Below, in pieces: positions 18,316 to 26,705 of a stretch of DNA of 64,000 nt (positions are counted from its first letter, which is position 1; the number at the start of each line of letters is the position of its first letter). The stretch spans positions 62,001-126,000 of the forward strand of contig PHDN01000008.1 in NCBI GenBank assembly GCA_002840975.1, written 5' to 3'. The translations under genes were made by a program, and so were the position numbers. The DNA is from Bacteroidetes bacterium HGW-Bacteroidetes-16. GTDB taxonomy: Bacteria; Bacteroidota; Bacteroidia; Bacteroidales; F082. The notes below the pieces were generated by a model. The model saw only the letters and a program-made list of their open reading frames with translations. It ran no database searches and was not told the origin of the DNA.

Positions 18316-19731
18316 ATGAATAGACGTCTACAAGTTGCTAAATACGTTGTTCTCGACTGGCTTGCAGCGGCCCTGGCTTGGAGTTTGTTCTATATTTTCC
18401 GGAAATACTCTGAGGATTCCAGTATTTTATCGCACATCGAAACGGTGCTTGACGACAGAAAATTCTGGATGGGAATTATCCTGGTACCTGTCTTTTGGTT
18501 AATACTGTACCTGATGGTTGGGTCGTATCGGCGAATATACCGCAAGGCCCGTCTAAAGGAACTGGGCGAAACGCTCATTATCACTCTTATTGGAGTTACG
18601 GTCATCTTTTTTATTCTCATTCTGGACGATTTTATCGTTACTTACAAATCGTATTACCAGTCGTTCGCGATTCTTTTTATCCTACAGTTTTCAATCACGT
18701 ATATTTTCAGGCTGTCGCTTACCACAATTACGGTAAAAAACATCCATAGTGGAAAACTTGGTTTCAATACCATTATTATTGGTAGCAATGGCAATGCCAT
18801 GAAAGTTTACAACGACATAACAAGTCAGGAAATTTCTTCCGGAAATCATTTTGTTGGCTTTGTTAATGTTCACGACAGGGATGATTTTAAAATTGGCAAG
18901 TTTTTACCACATCTAGGCGCCTACAAGGACCTGAATACGGTAATAAATGATTTTAAAGTGGAGGAGGTGGTCATCGCCATCGAGCGATCTGAGATCGGTA
19001 CCATCGAACGCATCATTACAGAGCTTGAGACTACCAGTGTGATTATCAAGGTTATTCCGCTGATGCAAGACATTATTTTCGGGTCGGTGCGAACACGGGG
19101 AATTTTTCATACCCCTTTAATTGAAATTTCACCCGACCTGATGCCTGCGTGGCAGCAGTCGTTAAAGCGGTTGATTGACATCATTGCTTCCTTAATGGCC
19201 ATGATCATCCTGATCCCCGTGTATATTTTCACTGCTGTCGGGGTTAAATTATCTTCGCCCGGAGCTGTTTTGTTTTCTCAGGAGAGGATTGGGAAACACG
19301 GCAAACCTTTTATGATGCATAAATTTAGGTCGATGTATTCTGATGCAGAAAAATTCGGACCACAATTGTCCTCGGATGAGGATCCCCGCATCACCCGTTT
19401 CGGACTGTTTATTCGCAAGGTTCGATTAGACGAAATCCCTCAGTTTTATACTGTTCTTAAAGGAGATATGTCGCTCGTGGGCCCCCGTCCGGAGCGTCAG
19501 TTTTATATCGATTTAATCGCCAAACGGGCTCCGCATTACCGCCTGCTAATGAAGATAAAACCCGGCATTACTTCCTGGGGCCAGGTTAAATTTGGGTATG
19601 CTTCCACCATTGACGAAATGATTGAGCGGCTGCAATACGACATCCTGTATATAGAAAACATGTCGCTGGCCATGGATTTTAAAATCATGATTTACACCAT
19701 TTTGATTGTTTTACAAGGTCGGGGTAAATAA
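18316..19731 (+). CDS. Polyprenyl-phosphate sugar phosphotransferase (WcaJ/Bac_transf type)
   Basis: Membrane enzyme that starts a surface polysaccharide or glycan repeat by moving a sugar-1-phosphate onto undecaprenyl phosphate. The first 150 residues hold four to five membrane helices (LDWLAAALAWSLFYIF onwards), followed by a CoA-binding-like central domain (LGFNTIIIGSNGNAMKVYNDI near residue 150). The C-terminal catalytic domain begins KRLIDIIASLMAMIILIPVYI near residue 285 and includes FSQERIGKHGKPFMMHKFRSM, KVRLDEIPQF and SLVGPRPERQFYI. Length (471 aa) is normal. No other polysaccharide genes follow within the window; a MITE-like repeat lies immediately downstream. Confidence 0.92.
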   Translation: MNRRLQVAKYVVLDWLAAALAWSLFYIFRKYSEDSSILSHIETVLDDRKFWMGIILVPVFWLILYLMVGSYRRIYRKARLKELGETLIITLIGVTVIFFILILDDFIVTYKSYYQSFAILFILQFSITYIFRLSLTTITVKNIHSGKLGFNTIIIGSNGNAMKVYNDITSQEISSGNHFVGFVNVHDRDDFKIGKFLPHLGAYKDLNTVINDFKVEEVVIAIERSEIGTIERIITELETTSVIIKVIPLMQDIIFGSVRTRGIFHTPLIEISPDLMPAWQQSLKRLIDIIASLMAMIILIPVYIFTAVGVKLSSPGAVLFSQERIGKHGKPFMMHKFRSMYSDAEKFGPQLSSDEDPRITRFGLFIRKVRLDEIPQFYTVLKGDMSLVGPRPERQFYIDLIAKRAPHYRLLMKIKPGITSWGQVKFGYASTIDEMIERLQYDILYIENMSLAMDFKIMIYTILIVLQGRGK

Positions 19732-19776
19732 AGGACTAGCCTGAACTGTTGCCTTTGCGCTTTGGAATTTAATTAT

Positions 19777-19938
19777 TGAGTCCACTCCGAAAAGTCAAAT
19801 ACGCCTACCTGCCAACCGCAGGCTGGAATCCCCTAAAGGGGACTTTAGATAGTTCATTGATTTTCAAAGAATTCCCCTTTAGGGGTCAGAGGTAAATGAG
19901 TTGAAAATCAACGAACACATACTTTTCGAGTGGGCTCA
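19777..19938. repeat. MITE-like intergenic element, copy A
   Basis: A 162-bp element whose ends are imperfect inverted repeats: TGAGTCCACTCCGAAAAGT at the left and, read on the other strand, TGAGCCCACTCGAAAAGT at the right. Inside are the palindromes CCCCTAAAGGGG and CCCCTTTAGGGG and paired TTGATTTTCAA/TTGAAAATCAA arms, so the whole unit can fold into nested hairpins. ATTATT flanks both ends when the boundary is set at GAG/CTC. It is about 80% identical to the copy at 53753-53895 by eye and has an insertion near 19806-19826. No coding content. Confidence 0.75.
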
Positions 19939-19953
19939 TTATTTCATTATTTA

Positions 19954-21117
19954 TCAGGCTGTTTCCTGTTTCGATTCAATAAACGAAAGGGTTACCTGGG
20001 CACCTACGGGTTTTAAGTTTTTTACAGATATTTCTCCTTTATGCGCGTCGACAATGAGCTTTAACGTGGCAAGCGATAACCCTGAACCTTCTTTATGCAG
20101 GATATCTCCTGCTGAAAACAGTTGAAACAAATACTCGAGTGCTGCATCTGAAAAACCGGGTCCCTGATCAACAAAATGCAGGTGAATCTTCTTATTGCTT
20201 CTGGAAGCAGAAATGCTTAATGTGGGATCAGGGCCGGCAAATTTTTCAACATTATCCATTAACATACGTGCCCCAATCATAACAAGTTCAGAATCTGCCA
20301 TAATTAGTAATTGTCTGGCTGGTTTTTCGTAATGAATTGATAAGGCTGACAATGGATTTTGCTTTTTGAATGTGCCGATAGAAGTTTCAACTAAATGATC
20401 GATTGACACGGGCAATATGTCAGGATTATATTTATCCGTTTTCAGTCGGGTAATTAGCATGGCAATGTCGCTAAAACTCACCATGCGGGCAGAAACTTCC
20501 GTGAGGTATTCCAAATACTCTTTTTGATCGGCGTCGATATTTGTTAAACTTAAAAGTTGAGTCAGGCCGATAATACCATTTAGCGGAGTTCGCATTTCGT
20601 GGCTGATAAGGGATAGAAAATTTGATTTTGCCTGGTCAAGTTTTGCCAGTTTCTGATTCGCAATTTCGAGCTGGATAGTACGTTCTTTCACCAGTTCTTC
20701 CAGTCGAAGGTTGATGGATTTAAGTTCTTGTTTCTGTTTTTTAAGCAGCAAATGAGTTTGAACACGGGCCAGTAATTCTGCTGAATTAAATGGTTTGGTA
20801 ATGTATTCCTGTCCTCCGGTTTCAAATCCTTTTACAATGCTGTTCATATCGGCTTTAGCCGTAAGGAAAATAATGGGAATGTCCTTTGTCCTTGGATCGT
20901 GCTTTAAGCGATTACATACTTCAAAGCCGTCCATACCAGGCATCATAATATCGAGCAAAATCAGGTCAAAGTCCTGCATTTCGCATATTTTCAAGGCTTC
21001 ATACCCATTTTGGGCATAAGCTACCTGGTAGTCTCTTTGTGCCAGAATATTTCCAAGAATTTGAATGTTATTTGAAACATCGTCAACAATCAGTATTTTT
21101 TCATGATGTTCATTCAT
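19954..21117 (-). CDS. Receiver-histidine kinase hybrid (REC-HisKA-HATPase)
   Basis: Cytoplasmic 387-aa signalling protein without membrane segments. The receiver (1-120) has ILIVDDVSNNIQIL, the phospho-acceptor Asp in DLILLDIMMPGMDGFEV near residue 57 and KPF near residue 107. A coiled linker leads to a HisKA domain with FLSLISHEMRTPLNGIIGL, His near residue 172. The ATPase domain keeps DQGPGF and GSGLSLA, but the N box reads MLMDNVEKF rather than NLLNNAIKF, so ATP binding may be weak. It sits 93 bp downstream of the TPR kinase on the same strand and is the obvious phosphorelay partner. Confidence 0.88.
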   Translation of the reverse strand: MNEHHEKILIVDDVSNNIQILGNILAQRDYQVAYAQNGYEALKICEMQDFDLILLDIMMPGMDGFEVCNRLKHDPRTKDIPIIFLTAKADMNSIVKGFETGGQEYITKPFNSAELLARVQTHLLLKKQKQELKSINLRLEELVKERTIQLEIANQKLAKLDQAKSNFLSLISHEMRTPLNGIIGLTQLLSLTNIDADQKEYLEYLTEVSARMVSFSDIAMLITRLKTDKYNPDILPVSIDHLVETSIGTFKKQNPLSALSIHYEKPARQLLIMADSELVMIGARMLMDNVEKFAGPDPTLSISASRSNKKIHLHFVDQGPGFSDAALEYLFQLFSAGDILHKEGSGLSLATLKLIVDAHKGEISVKNLKPVGAQVTLSFIESKQETA

Positions 21118-21210
21118 GGGCGTACTATCATTAGGTTTGACTTTATAATGTATGTTATCATTTCCACATTAATTCTTCCACTTTATCCCTTTCATTTTAA
21201 TGAACTATTC

Positions 21211-23736
21211 TCAATCGCCACTCTGTTGTTTTTTATTTAAATGATTGGTAACAAATTGATATTCATATAGATTTAATAATATATCGATTGCATTTGTATT
21301 AAATTCAGTGGTTCGTGCTTCAAGTTGTGTACAATACTCTTTCATGCCGGCATCGTTAAACTCATAGGCCAGGCGATTGAGCTCACGACAAAATTCCTGA
21401 ATATGGCTGATTAGCTTGGTATTGATGGCCGGGAGGAATTTATACCTGATGATTCGTTGATTCTTTTTTATGAATTGGATATTGTGGTTGTACAACTGTT
21501 CTTCAGTAAAGAAACGAGGAACGGAAATCCCTGTTTTAGGTTGAAATTCGATTTCTGAAGTTAGTTTAAATTCTTCAGCCGAATGGTTAATTACCTCAAT
21601 ATTGTTAAAGAAAACCGAGAAAATGGTGCCTGTACCCGGAATACTTTCTACACTGATGATGCCATCCATCATTTCCACCAGACGCTTGGTTATGGTCAAT
21701 CCCAAACCGATCCCATGTTCATTTTTCACCATTCCGCCTTGCCTGAATGGTTCAAAAATTGACAGTAGGTTATCCCTCTCAATTCCTATGCCGGTATCTT
21801 TCACATAAAGAATCATGTTGAGCTTTCCGGTTTTTTCGTTAAAATGGCAATCCACCAAAAGCTCTATTTTCCCTTTGGGAGTGAATTTAATCGCATTCCC
21901 TACCAGATTAAACAATATTTGACGAAACCGGATATCGCTAAACAAGATTAAGGCAGGAAAGGAACTTGAAACGTGGCTGGTAAGTTCAAGTCCTTTTTCA
22001 ATAATATTGTTAGAAAAAATCTGTTCAATTTCTCCGATGATGGCTTTGATATTTACCGGGGCATAATGAAGGTCAAGCTTCTCAGCTTCAATTTTCGATA
22101 AGTCGAGTATGTCATTAATCAACATTAACAAGCTTTTTCCACTTGAACTGATTAATTTTAAATAATTTAGGTGTTTTGTATTGGTAATGTTCTGACTGAG
22201 GAGTTCAGAAAAACCAATAACAGAGTTTAAGGGCGTTCTGATTTCATGGCTCATGTTGGCTAAGAACTCGCTTTTGGTGCGACTGATTTTTTCCGCTTCT
22301 TTTTTAGCAGCAAGCAATTGTTGGGCATAACGATCGAGCTCGATCCCCGCTTTTTCGATGATTTTGTTTTTTTCTATCAGCAATTGGTTGGTTTTGTTTT
22401 TTGAATAGACGTAAAATAATAAAAAAGCCACCATAATCAAGGCAAGAATAAAGGCGATGATAAAAAGCAGGTTGATTGTTTTTTGGCGCTTTATTTTAAG
22501 CTGCGCGATGGCTGCCTGTTGTTCTAATGATTGTATTCGGTTTGCCTGGCGCTCACTTTCAAAACTAATTTGAAGTAAAGCTATTTCTTTTCTGATATTG
22601 ATATTTAGAATAGAATCGTGGTATTGATGAGCAAGCTGCAGGTAATCGAGTGCTTTTTTATATCTGTTTTGGTTTACTTCTATTTTATAAAGTGAAGTAT
22701 AGGCCTCTACCATGTTATTTTTGGCATTGATTTCCTGCGAAAGCGTTAAGCCTGGTATTAAATATTCCAATGCCAGTTTGTCCTGATGCATTTCTGTGTA
22801 AACCCCCCCCAGTTTAATATAGGAATAAGCCAGGAAGTTTTTGTCTTTGAGTCCACTATTTATTTCAAAAGCAGATTTAAAATATTCCAATGCTTTTTTA
22901 AAGTCGCCTTCTATTTGAAATAGATTTCCCAAATCGTTGTAGCAGATGGCAACGCCTTTTAGATTGTTCATTTGTTTATTTACCTCCAGTGAACGTAAAT
23001 AGGATTCTTGGGCTAGTGCAAGGTTCCCTTGTTCCAGAGAGATATTGCCCAAGTTATTGAGGTTGATAGCAATTCCAAGCCTGTTATTCAGATTTTTCTC
23101 TATCGCGTAGCTTTTTTTAAACAATTTGGTTGCTTCATCCAGGTTTCCGATCGACTCCTGAATATTTCCCATGCTGTTGATGGCAACGGCCATGGTAATC
23201 GAGTCGTGGTTCATTTCGGCCAGGTTAAGAGCCTGCATATGAAAATCCATGGCATTTTTATAATTGTCGAGTCTTCGGTGAACCACGCCGATGTTATTCA
23301 GGATGATAGATTCTATTATTCTGTCGTTGGCCTTTTGAGCCAGAGCCAGTGCTGCCTCATGAAATCGAATCGCTAACAGGTATTTTCCGTTATTGCGGTT
23401 ATTCACACCCATACGGTCAAGTTGGATAGCCATCCTATTGGCTTGAAGGGTGCTTTGTACCCATTCTGAAAGAGGGTTTAGGTTTCTAAACTGCTCGTAT
23501 TCGGGTAAGTCAAGCTGGTTTGTGCTATCCAAATACATGATGAGCCTAATAAACGATTCCGCCTTGAGCGAATCTCCGCTTGTTCCGGAATAAACTTCGA
23601 TAAGCGAATCGGCATCCGGTAAGGTGGTCGCTTTGCTACAATTGCTGTTGCCGGCCACCTGCAAAATAACAAGTAGAAAGAGATAAATAAGATAACCAGG
23701 ACAATATCTCGATTTGGGTATAACCATTAACAACAT
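21211..23736 (-). CDS. TPR-domain sensor histidine kinase
   Basis: Membrane sensor kinase of about 841 aa. A hydrophobic N-terminus (YLIYLFLLVILQVAG) is followed by about seven tetratricopeptide repeats (residues 60-380) with the AIxxNNLGNxxxxxGNxxxA pattern, a membrane helix (INLLFIIAFILALIMVAFLLFYVY) near residue 435, a coiled coil, HisKA with ANMSHEIRTPLNSVIGFSELL (His near 496) and an intact ATPase domain (NAIKFTPKG, DTGIGIERD, HGIGLGLTITKRL). About 110 residues follow the kinase. I set the start at ATG 23736 (23727 also possible) because the upstream in-frame ATG at 23775 lies on the TATTTTTG promoter box. The TPR domain is probably periplasmic. Confidence 0.88.
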   Translation of the reverse strand: MLLMVIPKSRYCPGYLIYLFLLVILQVAGNSNCSKATTLPDADSLIEVYSGTSGDSLKAESFIRLIMYLDSTNQLDLPEYEQFRNLNPLSEWVQSTLQANRMAIQLDRMGVNNRNNGKYLLAIRFHEAALALAQKANDRIIESIILNNIGVVHRRLDNYKNAMDFHMQALNLAEMNHDSITMAVAINSMGNIQESIGNLDEATKLFKKSYAIEKNLNNRLGIAINLNNLGNISLEQGNLALAQESYLRSLEVNKQMNNLKGVAICYNDLGNLFQIEGDFKKALEYFKSAFEINSGLKDKNFLAYSYIKLGGVYTEMHQDKLALEYLIPGLTLSQEINAKNNMVEAYTSLYKIEVNQNRYKKALDYLQLAHQYHDSILNINIRKEIALLQISFESERQANRIQSLEQQAAIAQLKIKRQKTINLLFIIAFILALIMVAFLLFYVYSKNKTNQLLIEKNKIIEKAGIELDRYAQQLLAAKKEAEKISRTKSEFLANMSHEIRTPLNSVIGFSELLSQNITNTKHLNYLKLISSSGKSLLMLINDILDLSKIEAEKLDLHYAPVNIKAIIGEIEQIFSNNIIEKGLELTSHVSSSFPALILFSDIRFRQILFNLVGNAIKFTPKGKIELLVDCHFNEKTGKLNMILYVKDTGIGIERDNLLSIFEPFRQGGMVKNEHGIGLGLTITKRLVEMMDGIISVESIPGTGTIFSVFFNNIEVINHSAEEFKLTSEIEFQPKTGISVPRFFTEEQLYNHNIQFIKKNQRIIRYKFLPAINTKLISHIQEFCRELNRLAYEFNDAGMKEYCTQLEARTTEFNTNAIDILLNLYEYQFVTNHLNKKQQSGD

Positions 23737-23772
23737 TGTAAAATGGGATAGCACTATAAGCAGAGCAAGATA

Positions 23773-23780
23773 CAAAAATA
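23773..23780 (-). promoter_or_regulatory. TAnnTTTG promoter for the TPR kinase
   Basis: TATTTTTG on the minus strand, 37 bp upstream of the ATG at 23736. It excludes the longer in-frame start at 23775. The rest of the spacer up to 23960 shows no gene. Confidence 0.55.
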
Positions 23781-23963
23781 GTTTACTTATTCAATTGAAA
23801 GGAACACTTACCTTTATATTTAATAAAATCTTCGGAGAAGCTACTATCGGCAATGCCTTGTGGTCTATGTAGCAGGTGGTTTAAAGAAAGATGTTTTTGG
23901 TTAGAAAGGTCAATTCGTTTCAACTAATCCATCGCTATAAAGTAAATCAGCTGTGATTAAATA

Positions 23964-24021
23964 TTTTAAGCCAATTTTAAGCGTAACCTAATCTCTTCTA
24001 TATCTGGCACTGATATTTTTG
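23964..24021 (+). promoter_or_regulatory. Response-regulator repeats plus TAnnTTTG promoter before the DUF2231 gene
   Basis: Two exact TTTTAAG repeats start at 23964 and 23975, 11 bp apart, followed at the same phase by the weak match ACCTAAT (23986). The -7 box TATTTTTG is at 24014-24021, 50 bp after the first repeat and 18 bp before the ATG. The spacing is that of PmrA/QseB-type boxes (six bases, N5, six bases) bound head-to-tail by OmpR-family dimers. The rubrerythrin promoter has the same arrangement. Binding by the neighbouring regulator is inference. Confidence 0.7.
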
Positions 24022-24038
24022 CGTTAAAATTTAAAACG

Positions 24039-24512
24039 ATGATTTCAGCAACACACCTCCATGCCATGATTATTCATTTTCCGATCGCCCTTTTGATGGC
24101 AGGGTTTTTATCGGAAATAATTGCTTTATTCACCAAAAAATCATTTTTCCGGGATGCTGCATCCTACCTGTTGGTGCTCGGGGCGATGGGCGCAGCTGCG
24201 GCCTTCCTCAGCGGTGATTATGCCGGGGAGGGTATTGAGGATGGACCGTTGAAAGTGCCAATGGAACTTCATGAACAGGCCGCCTCCGTTACTCTTTGGC
24301 TGGCCATTATCACAGCAGTTTTCAGGGTCGTAGTCACTTATTTGAAATACGATCACCGGTGGACAACCTGGGTGTTTGTTGTTTTGTTCGCCGCTTTAGT
24401 GGGGGCAGTTGGAACAACAGGTTACCTTGGCGGGCAATTGGTGTACCGTCATGCCGCAGGTGTAGAATTCGCGATGCCCGATTTTAAAAGTTTACCGGAT
24501 GATGAAGATTAA
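24039..24512 (+). CDS. DUF2231-family inner-membrane protein
   Basis: Inner-membrane protein of 157 aa with four hydrophobic helices, resembling the DUF2231 family, function unknown; members are often found near redox or heme-related genes. The family marks are HLHAMIIHFPIALLMAGFLSE at the start, SGDYAGEG near residue 58, ELHEQAASVTLWLAI near residue 77 and the C-terminal GYLGGQLVYRHAAGVE. Two conserved histidine pairs could bind a metal or heme. It precedes the two-component pair on the same strand and shares upstream repeats with the rubrerythrin gene on the other side of that pair, so it is probably regulated by it. Confidence 0.85.
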   Translation: MISATHLHAMIIHFPIALLMAGFLSEIIALFTKKSFFRDAASYLLVLGAMGAAAAFLSGDYAGEGIEDGPLKVPMELHEQAASVTLWLAIITAVFRVVVTYLKYDHRWTTWVFVVLFAALVGAVGTTGYLGGQLVYRHAAGVEFAMPDFKSLPDDED

Positions 24513-24522
24513 TTCCTTTCTG

Positions 24523-24530
24523 TATCTTTG
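24523..24530 (+). promoter_or_regulatory. TAnnTTTG promoter for the OmpR-type regulator gene
   Basis: TATCTTTG, 28 bp upstream of the ATG at 24558. It places the upstream in-frame TTG (24543) close to the expected transcript start, which supports the ATG. No TTTTAAG repeats are seen here. Confidence 0.5.
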
Positions 24531-24557
24531 AGCAATTGAACCTTGGAAAGTACAGGC

Positions 24558-25235
24558 ATGCGAATTTTAATAATAGAAGACGAAACCTCCATTGCCCATT
24601 TTATCCGCGACGGCTTAAAGGAAGAAGGATATGCAGTTGATATTGCAGATAATGGTAAGAAGGGGTTGCAAATGGCGATCAATTATTTGGACGAATATGA
24701 CGTTATTTTGCTTGATTGGATGCTTCCCGGACTTAATGGCATTGAAATTTGCCGCAACATCCGAAAAGAGAACAAAACAGTTCCGATCATTTTTCTCACG
24801 GCGAAAGATACTGTTGATGAGGTTGTTTTTGGTTTGGAAGCAGGTGCAAACGATTACATTCGCAAACCCTTTTCGTTTGAAGAATTGCTTGCCCGCATTC
24901 GGGTGCTTATGAGGAAGGGCGAACCCCAACCACTTGTTTTCTTTGCCTCCAATATCATGATGAATATTGAAAAACATACCGTTACAAAAAATGAGATTCC
25001 TGTTGAACTCACTCAAAAGGAATTTTCGTTGTTGGAATATTTGCTGCGTAATAAAGGTAAGGTATGCAGGCGTACCGGCATCATCGAAAAAGTATGGGAT
25101 ATACATTTTAATTACGACACCTCCGTTATTGATGTTTATATCAATGCCTTGAGAAAAAAACTGGATAATCCGGGCGGATATTCTGTCATTACCACTATTC
25201 GCGGGGTTGGCTATAAAATTGAAGCGGACGGATGA
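24558..25235 (+). CDS. OmpR-family response regulator (CusR/QseB-like)
   Basis: Cytoplasmic transcription factor of 225 aa. Receiver domain: ILIIEDETSIAHFIRDGL, the phospho-acceptor in DVILLDWMLPGLNG near residue 54 and RKPFSFEELLARIR near residue 104. The C-terminal winged helix has ELTQKEFSLLEYLLRNKGKV, SVIDVYINALRKKLD and TIRGVGYKI. I chose ATG 24558 over TTG 24543 because the N-terminus then matches the family (MRILIIED). The stop overlaps the kinase start by 4 bp. The TTTTAAG direct repeats upstream of the two flanking genes are the type of site such regulators bind. Confidence 0.95.
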   Translation: MRILIIEDETSIAHFIRDGLKEEGYAVDIADNGKKGLQMAINYLDEYDVILLDWMLPGLNGIEICRNIRKENKTVPIIFLTAKDTVDEVVFGLEAGANDYIRKPFSFEELLARIRVLMRKGEPQPLVFFASNIMMNIEKHTVTKNEIPVELTQKEFSLLEYLLRNKGKVCRRTGIIEKVWDIHFNYDTSVIDVYINALRKKLDNPGGYSVITTIRGVGYKIEADG

Positions 25236-26608
25236 CCTTAAAATTTAAAAATCGGATCGCTCTTTTTAATGTAATGGCCGTTGCGCTTACAACCGCCATG
25301 GTTTTTCTGGCTATATATCTGGTAGTTTATAATACTGCCTATTCGCATCTGGATGAGGATATAGAAATTGAGAGTGAAGAAGTGATCAGTAATCTTGATT
25401 GGCGCCATGATTCAATCATCATCAATAGAATGCCTGAATGGGACGAAGCCGAACATAAACAGATTGAGGTGAATCCAACTTTTTTGCAAATAACAAATTT
25501 ACAGGGAGCTATCATATTTCGTTCAACTAATTTAATTGAAAATCAGTTCCTTAATGTTGCTCACAAACCGGATGAAACCTTTTACAATGGAGTAATCGGT
25601 AATAAAAGAATACGACTTGGCGAATTTCCAATCATAAATGAATCGGGCAAAACAATCGGGCGGCTTACCATCGCCGTTTCGCAACAGGAATCTTTCACCA
25701 TACTTAATAACTTGATCTGGGTGTTGTTGATTTCATTTCCGTTGGTCGGGATGGTGCAGTTTCTTACTTCTTCAATTGCGGCATCCAAGGCAATTAAACC
25801 TGTTCATCAACTCATTAGAGCCGCTTCAGGAATTAGTGATTCAAACATAAACAACAGATTGGTATTGCCCAGGCACAAGGACGAGCTATATGAACTTACT
25901 CTGACCATAAACGAATTACTTAACCGCATCGAGAAAAGTATACACATGCAAAAGCAGTTCACCAGTGATGCTTCGCACGAAATCAGGACTCCGTTGTCTG
26001 CAATCCGTGGAATGCTCGAGGTACTGATCCGCCGTCAGCGAGAACCAAGAGTTTATGAGCAAAAAATAGAGGAAGTCATCTCACAAGTTGACCGCCTTGA
26101 TGGATTGCTTGAACAATTATTGCAGTTGGCCAGGATCGACTCGGACAACATGGCGGCGAATTATAAGTCGTTAAATCTTTCACACCTCATATCCAACAGG
26201 CAAAACAAGTGGTCTCTGGAAGCTGCCGAAAAGAAAATTTTGCTTCACGTAAATATTCCTGATCAGGTTATGGTGTTGGGTGACCCACTTTATTTGGAGT
26301 TAATACTCGACAATTTGCTGAACAATGCCATTAAATATGGGATTGAAAACGGGAACATTTTTCTGGATTGGAACCAGAAATTGAGAATACTCTCGGTACA
26401 AGATGATGGAATTGGTATTTCGGCAGAGCAACTTCCTAATGTATTCAACCGGTTTTATCGTTCGGATGAATCACGGAGTTCACAAGTGAGAGGAAATGGA
26501 CTTGGATTATCCATAGTAAAAAAATTGGCAGACCTTCAGCATATTACATTAACAGCCACAAGTCAAATTGATAGAGGAAGCACCTTCATCTTAGAGTTTC
26601 AGGGATAA
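25232..26608 (+). CDS. Membrane sensor histidine kinase, partner of the OmpR-type regulator
   Basis: Inner-membrane kinase of 458 aa in classical layout: TM1 near residues 9-32, a periplasmic domain of about 130 residues with several Glu/Asp (HLDEDIEIESEEVISNLDW), TM2 near 163-185, HAMP (KAIKPVHQLIRAASGI), HisKA with FTSDASHEIRTPLSAIRGM (His near 249) and an ATPase domain with NLLNNAIKYG, DDGIGISAEQ, FNRFYRSDE and GNGLGLSIVKKLA. The layout resembles CusS/QseC. The acidic periplasmic domain could sense metal or redox change; the signal is not determinable here. Confidence 0.94.
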   Translation: MTLKFKNRIALFNVMAVALTTAMVFLAIYLVVYNTAYSHLDEDIEIESEEVISNLDWRHDSIIINRMPEWDEAEHKQIEVNPTFLQITNLQGAIIFRSTNLIENQFLNVAHKPDETFYNGVIGNKRIRLGEFPIINESGKTIGRLTIAVSQQESFTILNNLIWVLLISFPLVGMVQFLTSSIAASKAIKPVHQLIRAASGISDSNINNRLVLPRHKDELYELTLTINELLNRIEKSIHMQKQFTSDASHEIRTPLSAIRGMLEVLIRRQREPRVYEQKIEEVISQVDRLDGLLEQLLQLARIDSDNMAANYKSLNLSHLISNRQNKWSLEAAEKKILLHVNIPDQVMVLGDPLYLELILDNLLNNAIKYGIENGNIFLDWNQKLRILSVQDDGIGISAEQLPNVFNRFYRSDESRSSQVRGNGLGLSIVKKLADLQHITLTATSQIDRGSTFILEFQG

Positions 26609-26612
26609 TTTT

Positions 26613-26671
26613 TTTTAAGCATATTTTAAGAATCGCTTTAGGAAGTTCTAAGGTGAAGGGATGCATCTTTG
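26613..26671 (+). promoter_or_regulatory. Four phased response-regulator repeats before the rubrerythrin gene
   Basis: Four 7-mers at exact 11-bp steps: TTTTAAG (26613), TTTTAAG (26624), GCTTTAG (26635), TTCTAAG (26646). A -7-like box CATCTTTG lies at 26664-26671, 51 bp after the first repeat, almost the same offset (50 bp) as at the DUF2231 promoter. The array starts 5 bp after the kinase stop, so the gene has its own regulated promoter as well as possible read-through. Confidence 0.72.
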
Positions 26672-26705
26672 TGTCCTGTAAAAACTATCAAAAATTAATA
26701 AAAAA

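Noticed and set aside
24615-25106. 163-codon open frame on the minus strand
   Set aside because: Antisense to the OmpR-type regulator, which is clearly the real gene.
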